Positions 32,610-41,298 of a DNA stretch of 64,000 nucleotides are shown piece after piece. This stretch comes from Rhizobium sp. 18055 (GTDB taxonomy: Bacteria; Pseudomonadota; Alphaproteobacteria; Rhizobiales; Rhizobiaceae). The notes under the pieces were generated by a model. It did no database searches. It was not told the origin of the DNA and saw nothing but the letters and a program-made list of their open reading frames with translations. The position numbers were made by a program, and so were the translations under genes. The DNA is taken from assembly GCF_902706285.1 (NCBI RefSeq), contig NZ_CACSKD010000006.1:186001-250000 (forward strand). Reading direction: 5' to 3'. The first letter of the stretch is position 1; each line of letters opens with the position of its first letter.

Positions 32610-35084
32610 ATGCGGGGGAGATTGGCGAGCATTGCGGCGGAGGAAACGCTGCTCAGCGAAGGGTGGAACCTGGTGCTGACGGAGCCTGGCGCCTGCGCCA
32701 ATCCGCACGACCTGCCGCTATCGGCGCAGATGATTGCCGCCGAGGTGCCGGGCACGGTGGCCGCAGCGCTCGAAAAGGTAGGGCTGTTCGATCGCGAGAA
32801 CCCCGAGCCGCTCGATACGCGGGACGCCTGGTATGTTTGCCGGCTGTTCGATGCGGAACCGGGCGATGCGATCCTGCGCTTCGAGGGGCTTGCGACGCTC
32901 TGCCATGTGTTCCTGAACGGTCAGGAAATCCTCTTCTCCGAGAGCATGTTCACTCTGCACGAAGTGCCGGTGACGCTGTCTGGTGGCGACGAGCTGGCGC
33001 TGTGCTTCCGGGCGCTGGGCCCGCGCATTGCCGAAACCGGCCCGCGCGCCCGCTGGCGGCCGCAGATGATCACCCCGCAGGGGCTGAAGAATGTGCGCAC
33101 CACGCTGCTCGGCCATATGCCCGGCTGGTGCCCCGAGATTCACGCGGTCGGCCCCTGGCGACCGATCACGCTGGTGCGTCGCGATGTCGTGTCGCTCGAC
33201 AATGTCACGGTGCGGGCGGTGCTCGAGGCCGATGGCACCGGCAAGCTCAGCGTATCGCTCCATACCGATGCCGATGCGCCGGAGCTGTCGCTTCGCTGCG
33301 GCGGCATCGAGCAGCCATTCGAGAAGGTCGGCGAGCAGCACTATTCCGCCATTCTGAGATTGCCGGACGTCAAGCCGTGGTGGCCGCACACGCATGGTGC
33401 GCCTGAACTCTACGACTATGCCGCGGTTATCGATGGCGTCGAGCATCCGATCGGCCGCACCGGCTTTCGCACCGTCGAGGCTGACCGGGGCGCCGACGGC
33501 AACGACTTCGCGCTTCTGATCAATGGCGAACGGGTGTTCTGCCGTGGCGCCGTGTGGACCACGGCCGATATCGTGCGGCTGCCCGGCACGCGGGCGGATT
33601 ATGAACCGTTCCTGCGGCTGGCGGTCGAGGCGGGGATGAACATGATCCGCATCGGCGGCACGATGGCCTATGAGACGCCTGATTTTTTCGAACTTTGCGA
33701 CGAACTCGGACTGCTGGTCTGGCAGGATTTCATGTTTGCCAATTTCGACTATCCCAGGAATGACAAGGCGTTTACCGCGCATGTCCATGCCGAGGTCGAG
33801 GAATTCCTGCACGGCGTCCAGGGCTCGCCCTCGCTTGCCCTGCTCTGCGGCGGCAGCGAGATCCAGCAGCAGGCGGCGATGCTCGGCCTGCCGCAGGATT
33901 TCTGGTCGGGGCCGATCACCGACGAGATCATTCCGGCGATTGCCGGCCGCGTCAGGCCCGATGTGCCTTACATCCCCAATTCGCCCTCCGGCGGCGCCAT
34001 GCCGTTTTCGCCGAATGCGGGCGTGACGCATTATTACGGCGTCGGCGCCTATATGCGGCCGCTCGACGATGCGCGCCGCGCCAACGTGCGGTTTGCCGCC
34101 GAGAGCCTGGCCTTCGCCAACGTGCCGCAGCAAAGGACGCTGCAGCGCCATCTCGACGTGCCGCCGGTTCATAGCCCGTTGTGGAAAGCCCGCGTGCCGC
34201 GCGACCGCGGTGCTTCGTGGGATTTCGAGGACGTGCGCGATTTCTATCTGGCCGAGCTTTACGATGTCGATCCGGCGACGCTGCGCCGCGAGAACCGCGA
34301 TCTCTATCTCGATCTGTCGCGCGCCGTCAGCGGCGAGGTGGTCGAAGCGACGTTTTCCGAGTGGCGCCGCAAGGGGTCCGGCTGCAACGGCGCGCTGGTC
34401 TGGACGCTGCAGGACCTGCTGCCCGGCGCCGGCTGGGGCGTGATCGACTCGACCGGCGAGCCGAAGCCGATCTGGTACGCCATGCGCCGCGCCTTCCGGC
34501 CGGTGCAGGTGCTTCTGACCGACGAGGGCACAAACGGTCTCGACGTGCATGTGATCAACGAGAGCGAACTGAGCCTGCAGCTCGATCTCGAAGTGGTGTG
34601 CTTGCGCAACGGCAAGCAGCATGTGGTGAGCGGTGGGCGCATCCTGACGCTTGCGCCGCGGAGCAAGGAAAGCTTTGCGGCAACGGATCTGTTCGGCGCC
34701 TTCTTCGACACGACCTATGCCTTCCGCTTCGGCCCGCCATCGCATGACGTGACGGTCGCACGGCTGCGGCTGCCTGATGGCGGTGCCGTCGTGGCCGATG
34801 CCTTCCATTTCCCGCTCGGCCGCTCCAAAGCCTCCCAAGACGGAGAGATCCAGGTGTCGCTGGTGCAGGACGGTGGCGACTGGTTTGCCGATCTGACGAC
34901 GGACAGGCTTGTTCAATCCGTCCACTTCGGCGTCAATGGCTACCGGCCCGACGACGACTGGTTTCATCTGGCGCCGGGTGGCGCCAAGCGCGTTCTGTTG
35001 CGCCCGCTGTCCGGCAATGGCGGGCAGGAAGCGCCGACCGGCGAGGTGCTGATCCCCGGTGGTCTGCGGTCCTTTGCCTTCTAA
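32610..35084 (+). CDS. Glycoside hydrolase family 2 protein (beta-mannosidase-like), cytoplasmic
   Basis: An 824-residue protein with the GH2 plan: N-terminal sugar-binding jelly roll (about 30-185), immunoglobulin-like domain (about 190-285), TIM barrel (about 290-620) and C-terminal beta domains. Catalytic glutamates appear retained: acid/base Glu417 (CGGSEIQQ) and nucleophile Glu498 (FAAESLAFANVP). There is no signal peptide, so it should work in the cytosol, unusual for glycan degradation and consistent with trimming a biosynthetic intermediate. GGAGG precedes the ATG. It lies in the carrier-protein operon, 16 bases after the DUF1839 gene. Confidence 0.85.
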   Translation: MRGRLASIAAEETLLSEGWNLVLTEPGACANPHDLPLSAQMIAAEVPGTVAAALEKVGLFDRENPEPLDTRDAWYVCRLFDAEPGDAILRFEGLATLCHVFLNGQEILFSESMFTLHEVPVTLSGGDELALCFRALGPRIAETGPRARWRPQMITPQGLKNVRTTLLGHMPGWCPEIHAVGPWRPITLVRRDVVSLDNVTVRAVLEADGTGKLSVSLHTDADAPELSLRCGGIEQPFEKVGEQHYSAILRLPDVKPWWPHTHGAPELYDYAAVIDGVEHPIGRTGFRTVEADRGADGNDFALLINGERVFCRGAVWTTADIVRLPGTRADYEPFLRLAVEAGMNMIRIGGTMAYETPDFFELCDELGLLVWQDFMFANFDYPRNDKAFTAHVHAEVEEFLHGVQGSPSLALLCGGSEIQQQAAMLGLPQDFWSGPITDEIIPAIAGRVRPDVPYIPNSPSGGAMPFSPNAGVTHYYGVGAYMRPLDDARRANVRFAAESLAFANVPQQRTLQRHLDVPPVHSPLWKARVPRDRGASWDFEDVRDFYLAELYDVDPATLRRENRDLYLDLSRAVSGEVVEATFSEWRRKGSGCNGALVWTLQDLLPGAGWGVIDSTGEPKPIWYAMRRAFRPVQVLLTDEGTNGLDVHVINESELSLQLDLEVVCLRNGKQHVVSGGRILTLAPRSKESFAATDLFGAFFDTTYAFRFGPPSHDVTVARLRLPDGGAVVADAFHFPLGRSKASQDGEIQVSLVQDGGDWFADLTTDRLVQSVHFGVNGYRPDDDWFHLAPGGAKRVLLRPLSGNGGQEAPTGEVLIPGGLRSFAF

Positions 35085-35086
35085 AC

Positions 35087-35111
35087 GTGCCTCCCGCAAA
35101 AGGTGAGGCAC
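35087..35111 (+). repeat. Hairpin between the GH2 and flippase genes
   Basis: GTGCCTC (35087-35093) and GAGGCAC (35105-35111) form a 7-bp stem with an 11-base loop just after the GH2 stop. No T-tract follows, so partial termination or RNA stabilisation is possible. Confidence 0.45.
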
Positions 35112-35175
35112 AATCAATTTCGAAAGACTTCTTCATTAAGATAGGCCGCTTGGAGCGACCTAAAGCGGGTAGGGC

Positions 35176-38100
35176 ATGTCGAAGGGAATTATTGCGAATT
35201 CTGTGATGAACGGAGCAGCGGGCATGCTGCTTCTGGTGACAGGTTTCATTTCCTCCATCATCACCGCGCGATTGCTCGGCCCCGAGGCCAACGGCATCAT
35301 CGCCTTTTCGCTCTGGCTCGTCGTTACCGGCGCATCGATTGCCGAGCTCGGCTCTTCCATCACGCTGTCGAAGACGCTGCCGCAGCTGCAGGCTGAGGGT
35401 TTCGACGCGCGTCAACGCCTGGGCTTCGCCTCCTTGCTGGTGACGGTGATGCTGTGCTCGACGCTGGTGTTGCTGGGTCTCTATGCGCTGTTCTTCCTGA
35501 CGTCGGAGGAGATGCACTGGGCGGAAACGGCACCGTCGGTCGCCTATGTCACCGCGGCCCTGTTTTTCGTCCAGGCGATCGGCTCCTTCGTCAAATTCTA
35601 CCTGATCGGCGAACGCCGGCTGACCGATTTCTTCAAGCTCGCCACCGGCGTCTGCGTGCTGCAGTTGATCGGCGTTGGGGTCGGTGCGGTGTTTTATGGC
35701 GTCGAGGGCGTGCTGGTCGGCTATCTGCTTGGGCAGATGGTGTTTTTCATTGCCACCCTGCCGATCCTTTTGACGCCGCGCGACCGCTGCGGCATTCCGC
35801 TGAAGCATCTGGCGGCGTCGTCCGTCGTGCTGTCGGCGCAGTTCGTGATCGATTCGATTTTCCTCAACCGGTTGGAGATTCTCTTCATCCAGCAGTTCTG
35901 GTCGGTGGAGATGGTCGGCTTTTATGCCGTTGGCCTGTCGATCGCCAATATCGCGCTGCAACTGCCGATCCAGATGACCGGCAGTCTGCTGCCCTATTAT
36001 TCAGAGCGGCGCCACAGCAGCGATGATCGTACGCTGCCGGTGGAGGTGTTTGCGGCGGTGACCCGCAGCATGGCCTATATCATCCTGCCGATGAGTTTCG
36101 GTCTGGCGGCGATCTCCAGCGAGCTGGTGCCGGCGGTGTTCGGCGAGGCCTTCGGGCGCAGCGGTACCGTGGTGGCGCTGCTGGCGCTGGCGGCCCCGTC
36201 CTACACCTTCATGCAGACGCTCAGCCTCTATCTTCTGTCGATGGATCGGGCGCGCGACCGGTTGAAGGTCAGCATCGTCGGTGGTGCGGTGATGACGATC
36301 GGCTGCCTGGCGGTCATTCCCTATTTTGCCGCCGAGGGTGCGGCACTTGTTCGCATCGGCGTGTTTACGGTGATGTGCATCATCATGGTTCGCTATACGG
36401 GCTTTGGCTCGCAGCTGTCGGGCCTCTATGTAAGTCTTTCGAAAACGCTCGTGGCGGCAGCGATATGCGCAATTATAGCCGTCGCAATTTTACATTTTAT
36501 CAATGGTTCTATTGGACTTTTGCTCGCCATAGCCGCTGGAGGTGCTGGTTATATTGTCGCGCTTAAGGTTTTGAAGGCCATTCCTTCAGAGGATGCCGAG
36601 GTTATGTTGTCTATCGTTGCGAAGATGCCGGGATCGGTGAGAAATTCTGCCAGAAGGGCCGTCGAATTCGTCGCTCCTTCCCATTCCCAAAATCGAGCCG
36701 AAGACCGGGCAGACGATCGGCTGGCCGAGCAGTATGCCGTTTCACAGGTTGCAGAACCGGCAGCCGAACTGACAGCAGAACTGGCAGTCGAACTGGCCGA
36801 GGGTGCCGGCCGGGATGCGGCGCTGCCGTTTGCCTTCGACACGACGATCGGGCTGTTCAAGCCGGAAAGCCTCGGCACGCAGAAGCGTTCTGCGGCGGTT
36901 CTCTTCGTCAACCCGTGGGGTCTTGAGGAAATGTGCAGCCGGCGGTTCTTCCGCGTGGCGGCCGAACATTTCGCCGATCTCGGCGTGCCGAGCCTGCGTT
37001 TCGATTATCCCGGCACCGGTGATGCGCTTGATCTCGGCAATGACCCCGTCGGCCTCGCTGTCTGGGAAGACGCCATTCGCCGCGCCGCCGCGCGACTGAA
37101 GAGCCTCAGCGGCTGCGCACGCATCGTGATCGTCGCGCAGGGCCTTGGCGCCACGCTGGCGCAGAGAACGGCGCCGTCGATCGGCGGTGTCGATGCGATT
37201 GCCATGCTGGGGCCGGTGCTGAACGGCCGCGCCTATCTGCGCGAACTCAGCGCATGGTCGAAGTTCATCAATTATCACCTCGGGCTTGGCGAGAATGCTG
37301 TTCCTGAGGGCAAGCATGTGATTGCCGGGCTGGAAATGCCGGCTGGCATCGCAGCCGAGCTTTCGAAGCTGAAGATCGCCGCGCCCGACGCTGCCGCCGC
37401 TCGCCGTTATCTCATCCTCGAACGGCCAGAGCGCGCCGACGACACGACATTCGCCGACAATCTCAGGGCGCTGGGCGCCGAGGTCGATCAACGGACCTTC
37501 GAGGGTTACGACAAGCTGGTGTCGGACCCTGTTTTTTCCAGGACGCCGATGGCGACCGTCCAGGCGCTGGCCGAATGGGTGGATGCAAATACGTCGGCGG
37601 ACCCATCCGCGGTTCCTTCGGTGACCGCAATCGAGGCGCAATCGATCGTCGGCGACGGGTTCGAAGAGGTGCCGGTACGCTTCGGTGCGTTCAATCATCT
37701 GGTCGGGATCGTCTGCCGGCCGGTCGGCTTGCCAAGCGGCAATGCCGTGCTGTTCCTGTCGACAGCCTATGACCGCCAATCCGGCTGGGGCCGCACGATC
37801 GTCGACATGGCGCGCGGGCTGGCGCGGGAGGGCGTGGCCTCGCTGCGCTTTGATTCCGCCAATGCCGGCGACAGCACGCCGCGTCCCGATGCGCCCGAAC
37901 AGATCCTCTATTCCGCTACCCAGAACGAAGATGCGCGGGCCGCGATCGATCTGCTCGAAGGCCTCGTGCCGGGGCCGCTGATGGTCGCCGGTCGCTGCAG
38001 CGGCGGCTATCTCGCCCTTCGCTCGGCCGTCGATGACGAGAGGGTCAAGGCTGCCGTCTCGATCAATCCCTTCGTCTACTACTGGGATCCGAACCAGCCG

Positions 38101-38547
38101 GTCGAGAACAAGCATGTGGTCTCGGTGCCGCGCAGCTTCGAGGATTATGGGCAGCGGCTTTCCAGCCTTGCCACGTTCAAGCGGCTGCTGAAGGGCGACA
38201 TCGATGTCGTGGCGGCAGCGCGCAACGTTACCATCGCCTTCACGCGGCGCATGTCGGTGCGCATCGCGCCGCTGCTGGAATATCTGCCGAGCCGTCGCCA
38301 TACCGCCACCGAAGTCCGGAAGTCATTTTCGAGTGTGGGTAAGCGCAAGGTGCCGCTGACGCTGATCTATAGCGAGGGCGATGTCGGGCTGGAGCACATG
38401 TATTTCCACTTCGGCCCCGGTGGCCGCAAGTTCGCGCGCCATCCGAATGTCCGGCTGGTGATGCTGCCGGATGCCGATCACAATCTGACGCCGCCGCAGT
38501 CGCGCAGGACCGTGTTTGCGGAAATCGTTCGGCTGGCAAAGGCCTGA
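35176..38547 (+). CDS. Polysaccharide flippase fused to two alpha/beta-hydrolase domains
   Basis: A 1123-residue protein. Residues 1-480 form a Wzx/MATE-type oligosaccharide flippase with about 12-14 TM helices (ITARLLGPEANGIIAFSLW near the start is typical). A charged, Ala/Glu-rich linker (about 490-545) leads to two cytosolic alpha/beta-hydrolase domains. The first (about 550-800) has AQGLG at its nucleophile elbow, with Gly656 where Ser is expected, so it is probably non-catalytic. The second (about 820-1123) has GRCSG with Cys941 as candidate nucleophile and His1102 (DADHNL). It could couple transacylation or thioester release to lipid-glycan flipping. The fusion is continuous, with no frameshift. 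Confidence 0.85.
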   Translation: MSKGIIANSVMNGAAGMLLLVTGFISSIITARLLGPEANGIIAFSLWLVVTGASIAELGSSITLSKTLPQLQAEGFDARQRLGFASLLVTVMLCSTLVLLGLYALFFLTSEEMHWAETAPSVAYVTAALFFVQAIGSFVKFYLIGERRLTDFFKLATGVCVLQLIGVGVGAVFYGVEGVLVGYLLGQMVFFIATLPILLTPRDRCGIPLKHLAASSVVLSAQFVIDSIFLNRLEILFIQQFWSVEMVGFYAVGLSIANIALQLPIQMTGSLLPYYSERRHSSDDRTLPVEVFAAVTRSMAYIILPMSFGLAAISSELVPAVFGEAFGRSGTVVALLALAAPSYTFMQTLSLYLLSMDRARDRLKVSIVGGAVMTIGCLAVIPYFAAEGAALVRIGVFTVMCIIMVRYTGFGSQLSGLYVSLSKTLVAAAICAIIAVAILHFINGSIGLLLAIAAGGAGYIVALKVLKAIPSEDAEVMLSIVAKMPGSVRNSARRAVEFVAPSHSQNRAEDRADDRLAEQYAVSQVAEPAAELTAELAVELAEGAGRDAALPFAFDTTIGLFKPESLGTQKRSAAVLFVNPWGLEEMCSRRFFRVAAEHFADLGVPSLRFDYPGTGDALDLGNDPVGLAVWEDAIRRAAARLKSLSGCARIVIVAQGLGATLAQRTAPSIGGVDAIAMLGPVLNGRAYLRELSAWSKFINYHLGLGENAVPEGKHVIAGLEMPAGIAAELSKLKIAAPDAAAARRYLILERPERADDTTFADNLRALGAEVDQRTFEGYDKLVSDPVFSRTPMATVQALAEWVDANTSADPSAVPSVTAIEAQSIVGDGFEEVPVRFGAFNHLVGIVCRPVGLPSGNAVLFLSTAYDRQSGWGRTIVDMARGLAREGVASLRFDSANAGDSTPRPDAPEQILYSATQNEDARAAIDLLEGLVPGPLMVAGRCSGGYLALRSAVDDERVKAAVSINPFVYYWDPNQPVENKHVVSVPRSFEDYGQRLSSLATFKRLLKGDIDVVAAARNVTIAFTRRMSVRIAPLLEYLPSRRHTATEVRKSFSSVGKRKVPLTLIYSEGDVGLEHMYFHFGPGGRKFARHPNVRLVMLPDADHNLTPPQSRRTVFAEIVRLAKA

Positions 38548-38665
38548 TCGACACAGATCAGGCGGCCAATGGCGTGCTTCCGGTCGGGCCGAATGTGCGC
38601 CCGATCGTCGTTGTCATGTCGATTTCCGTTTGAGCCGCTCGACCGTGCCGGGCAGGTCGGAGCCG

Positions 38666-39847
38666 TTAGCCGGCTTTCTGCCGGGTGCCGATGATCGTGT
38701 CGTAGACGGCGACATAGCGCTCCGCGACGACATCCCAGGAATAGGCGCGGGCATCGGCCAGAAGCGCGGCCCTGATGGCCGGGCCCTGCGCGTCGAGGCG
38801 TGCATGGGCGGTTTCGATCGCGTCCGCCGCCGATGCCGTATCGCTGAAATCGGCGAGCACGATCTCTCCGTGGCGCTCGGCGAGCGTCGTATAGGCCGCG
38901 TTGTTGTTCAGTACCGGCAACAGGCCGGCGCTCATGGCTTCGAGCGCCACCAGCCCGAAGCCTTCGTAGGACGATGCCGAGGCGAAGATCGAAGCGTCGG
39001 CGATGATCCTGCCGATCGCCTGATTGTCTGCGCCGATATGGACGGTGACGGCGTCGCCAAGCTTCAGCCTGTCGATCTGATCCATCAGATCCTGTCTGGT
39101 CAGATCGGATTCGACGCCGGCAATATCGAGATGCCATTCGGGATCGCGGGCGCTCAGAACCGCCATCGCATCGATCAGCTTCTCCAGCCGCTTGTTCACC
39201 GAAAACCGGCCGATGGTGACGATCCGGCGCCTGGCGGTGCGCGAGGCGCGGTCGGCGAACTTGCCGATGTCGGCGCCGTTTTCGATGGCGATGGTGTGGG
39301 TGGGAGCGATCTGCGAGAACTGCCGGAGATCGGACAGACTGCAGCCGATGACCTTGTCGTAGGCCATGGCCGAGACCCGGGTGATGGTCCGGAACCAGAC
39401 CTTCTTGATCGCCGCATGCTTTGTTGTGTGGAAGAAGCCGCCATGGGTGGTCACCACCATGGGCTTGCGATGCAGCAAGCGGCCCCAGGCGAGCGCATCG
39501 AAGAAGAAATCGATGGCGTGCACATGAACGAGATCGGCATCGCCAAGGTGGCGAAACACCTGCGGGGCAATCGGATAGCGCGTGCTGCCCGACCAGGGAA
39601 TGCGGACGATGTCGATGCCGTTGATGGTTTCGCGGTGCGGCAGCGTCTTGTCGCGGGCGGTAAACAGCGAATCCAGGGTCACGACGCGAACGCGGTAGCC
39701 GCGATCGAGTGTCTGGCGGGCCAGATTGGCGACCACGTCCTCGAGCCCGCCGCGATTGGGCAGGAACTGGCGGATGACGTGGACGATCAACGGTGATGAC
39801 GCGGCAGACGGCTCGGCGTCATGGACGTAGATTTCGGCAGCAGACAT
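38666..39847 (-). CDS. Family 4 glycosyltransferase
   Basis: A 393-residue GT-B enzyme. The N-terminal acceptor domain has FLPNRGGLEDVVANLARQ; the C-terminal donor domain has RIVTIGRFSVNKRLEKL and the E-x7-E region EGFGLVALEAMSAG. ATG 39847 has AAGGA upstream. It faces the flippase gene convergently, 118 bases apart, so it is not in that operon but is likely part of the same glycan pathway. No TM segment is seen, so it is cytosolic or peripheral. The sugar transferred cannot be read from sequence. Confidence 0.88.
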   Translation of the reverse strand: MSAAEIYVHDAEPSAASSPLIVHVIRQFLPNRGGLEDVVANLARQTLDRGYRVRVVTLDSLFTARDKTLPHRETINGIDIVRIPWSGSTRYPIAPQVFRHLGDADLVHVHAIDFFFDALAWGRLLHRKPMVVTTHGGFFHTTKHAAIKKVWFRTITRVSAMAYDKVIGCSLSDLRQFSQIAPTHTIAIENGADIGKFADRASRTARRRIVTIGRFSVNKRLEKLIDAMAVLSARDPEWHLDIAGVESDLTRQDLMDQIDRLKLGDAVTVHIGADNQAIGRIIADASIFASASSYEGFGLVALEAMSAGLLPVLNNNAAYTTLAERHGEIVLADFSDTASAADAIETAHARLDAQGPAIRAALLADARAYSWDVVAERYVAVYDTIIGTRQKAG

Positions 39848-39986
39848 CACAGATCCTTCGGGCCACGCGGGGGCGGTCGCAGCTTGTACCGACGTAACAA
39901 GACGACCGCCGGGCTTAAGGGCGCGTTAAATCTCTCAATCCGCAAAGATCTGCCGTGTGGAAGAGTTAACCGACCGTCACGTCGGA

Positions 39987-40223
39987 TCAGAATGCCCGGA
40001 AGGTCAGCGTCGTCAGCGAGCGGACGATCCCGGGAATGCTGGCGATTTCGTCGTTAACGAATTTGCCGATGTCCTCGCCCTCCTGGATATAGACCTTCAG
40101 CAGCAGGTCGTAATCGCCGCTGGTCGAATAGAGCTCCGAGGCGCGTTCGGTCTTGTAGATGGCGTCGGCAACCTCGTAGGTCTTGCCGGGGGCGCATTGG
40201 AGCTGGACGAAAATCGGCTTCAT
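39987..40223 (-). CDS. Stand-alone Lrp/AsnC ligand-binding (RAM) domain protein
   Basis: A 78-residue protein consisting only of the alpha/beta RAM domain found at the C-terminus of Lrp/AsnC regulators (FVQLQCAPGKTYEVADAI, then STSGDYDLLLKVYI). There is no DNA-binding helix-turn-helix. Such domains oligomerise and often bind amino acids. ATG 40223 gives the usual length for this family. It lies downstream of the LysR gene next to a lysine-catabolic set, which hints at amino-acid sensing, but no partner is evident. Confidence 0.85.
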   Translation of the reverse strand: MKPIFVQLQCAPGKTYEVADAIYKTERASELYSTSGDYDLLLKVYIQEGEDIGKFVNDEIASIPGIVRSLTTLTFRAF

Positions 40224-40296
40224 GGGAGTTTCCTGCATGGAATTCTGTTTGGCCGGCATAATGCTCGAAAGCACCGGTCGGGCGCAAGCCGTTCTC

Positions 40297-41193
40297 TCAT
40301 CCGGCGGCTTCGCGGACGATCCAGTCGCGAAAGGCCGACAGCGGCGCATAGTCGGCGCGCTCGGCCGGATAGGCCAGATAGTAGCGCTCCTTGCTCTCCA
40401 TCTCGCGATCGACGGCGGCCACCAGATAGCCGCGTTTCAACTCGTCCTGGATCAGGAAGGTCGGCAGTAGTGCGACGCCGAGGCCGGCCGTCGCTGCCTG
40501 TGCTGCGGTCGCAAACTGGTCGAACAGCATGCCATGGACGTTCTGCAGCGCCACGTCGTTATCGGCAAACCATTGCTCCCAGGCGTCGGGCCGGGTGGTG
40601 AGGTGCAGCAGCGGCACGTCGACGAGGTCGGACGGCGCGCTGATCGCGTGGCTGTCGCGAAATTCCGGGCTGCAGGCGGGCACGGTCTTTTCCGACATCA
40701 GGAAGGTCAGTTCGGCGCCCGGCCAGTGCGGATGGCCGAAATGGATGGCGGCGTCGATCGAATCGAGGCGGAAATCGAAGGAGGAGAGCCGGGTGACGAG
40801 ATTGATTGTCACGCCGGGATTGGCGGCGAGAAACCGCCCGAGACGCGGCGCCAGCCAGCGGGTGCCGAAGGTGGGCAGGATCGCCAGGTTGAGCGTGCCG
40901 CCATGCGGATTGGCGCGCAGGTTCAGCGAGGCGCTGGAGATGCGCCTCAGCGCCTCGCGGATCTCGCGGGCATAGCTGTCGCCGGCCAGCGTCAGCCGCA
41001 CCGTCTGGCGCTCGCGGATGAACAGTTCGACGCCGAGCTGCTCCTCCAGCGCCTTGATCTGGCGGCTGACGGCGCTCTGCGTCAGGTCGAGTTCGCTGGC
41101 AGCCGCGGTGACGCTGCCGGTGCGCGCCACCGCCTCGAAGGCAGCGAGCAGCGAAGTGGACGGTAGAAAACGCCGTGATGGCAGCATGGTCAT
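40297..41193 (-). CDS. LysR-family regulator (GcvA-like), probable controller of hglS operon
   Basis: A 298-residue LysR protein: winged helix-turn-helix at 10-70 (FEAVARTGSVTAAASELDLTQSAVSRQIKALE, split here around ASELDLTQSAVSR) and a periplasmic-binding-like effector domain from about 95. The DNA-binding half is of the GcvA subgroup. It is divergent from hglS with an 105-base intergenic region that contains an ATTTC-C-GAAAT palindrome and a 10-bp inverted repeat. Activation of the lysine/pipecolate pathway is the natural inference. Confidence 0.88.
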   Translation of the reverse strand: MTMLPSRRFLPSTSLLAAFEAVARTGSVTAAASELDLTQSAVSRQIKALEEQLGVELFIRERQTVRLTLAGDSYAREIREALRRISSASLNLRANPHGGTLNLAILPTFGTRWLAPRLGRFLAANPGVTINLVTRLSSFDFRLDSIDAAIHFGHPHWPGAELTFLMSEKTVPACSPEFRDSHAISAPSDLVDVPLLHLTTRPDAWEQWFADNDVALQNVHGMLFDQFATAAQAATAGLGVALLPTFLIQDELKRGYLVAAVDREMESKERYYLAYPAERADYAPLSAFRDWIVREAAG

Positions 41194-41280
41194 TCCATTT
41201 CAGAATGAGCTATTTCCGAAATGTCGATATTTATGGCTTCCCTGCGCTTGTAAATAGCGTCAACAATCAAAAATGGAATG
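41191..41280. promoter_or_regulatory. LysR operator region between the regulator and hglS
   Basis: CATTCCATTT (41191-41200) and AAATGGAATG (41271-41280) are a perfect 10-bp inverted repeat 70 bases apart, bracketing the divergent promoter. Inside lies ATTTC-C-GAAAT (41212-41222), a palindromic LysR-type box. The paired sites could support looping by a tetramer. Confidence 0.6.
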
Positions 41281-41298
41281 AACGTGGGGTTTCCTAAC

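Noticed and set aside
32718..35117. 799-codon antisense ORF over the GH2 gene
   Set aside because: It is exactly opposite a recognised GH2 enzyme, full of His and Arg in shadow-frame style. Long antisense frames are common at this GC content.
36742..38301. 519-codon antisense ORF over the hydrolase half of the flippase fusion
   Set aside because: It is a shadow frame with no recognisable motif; the plus-strand frame has clear domains.
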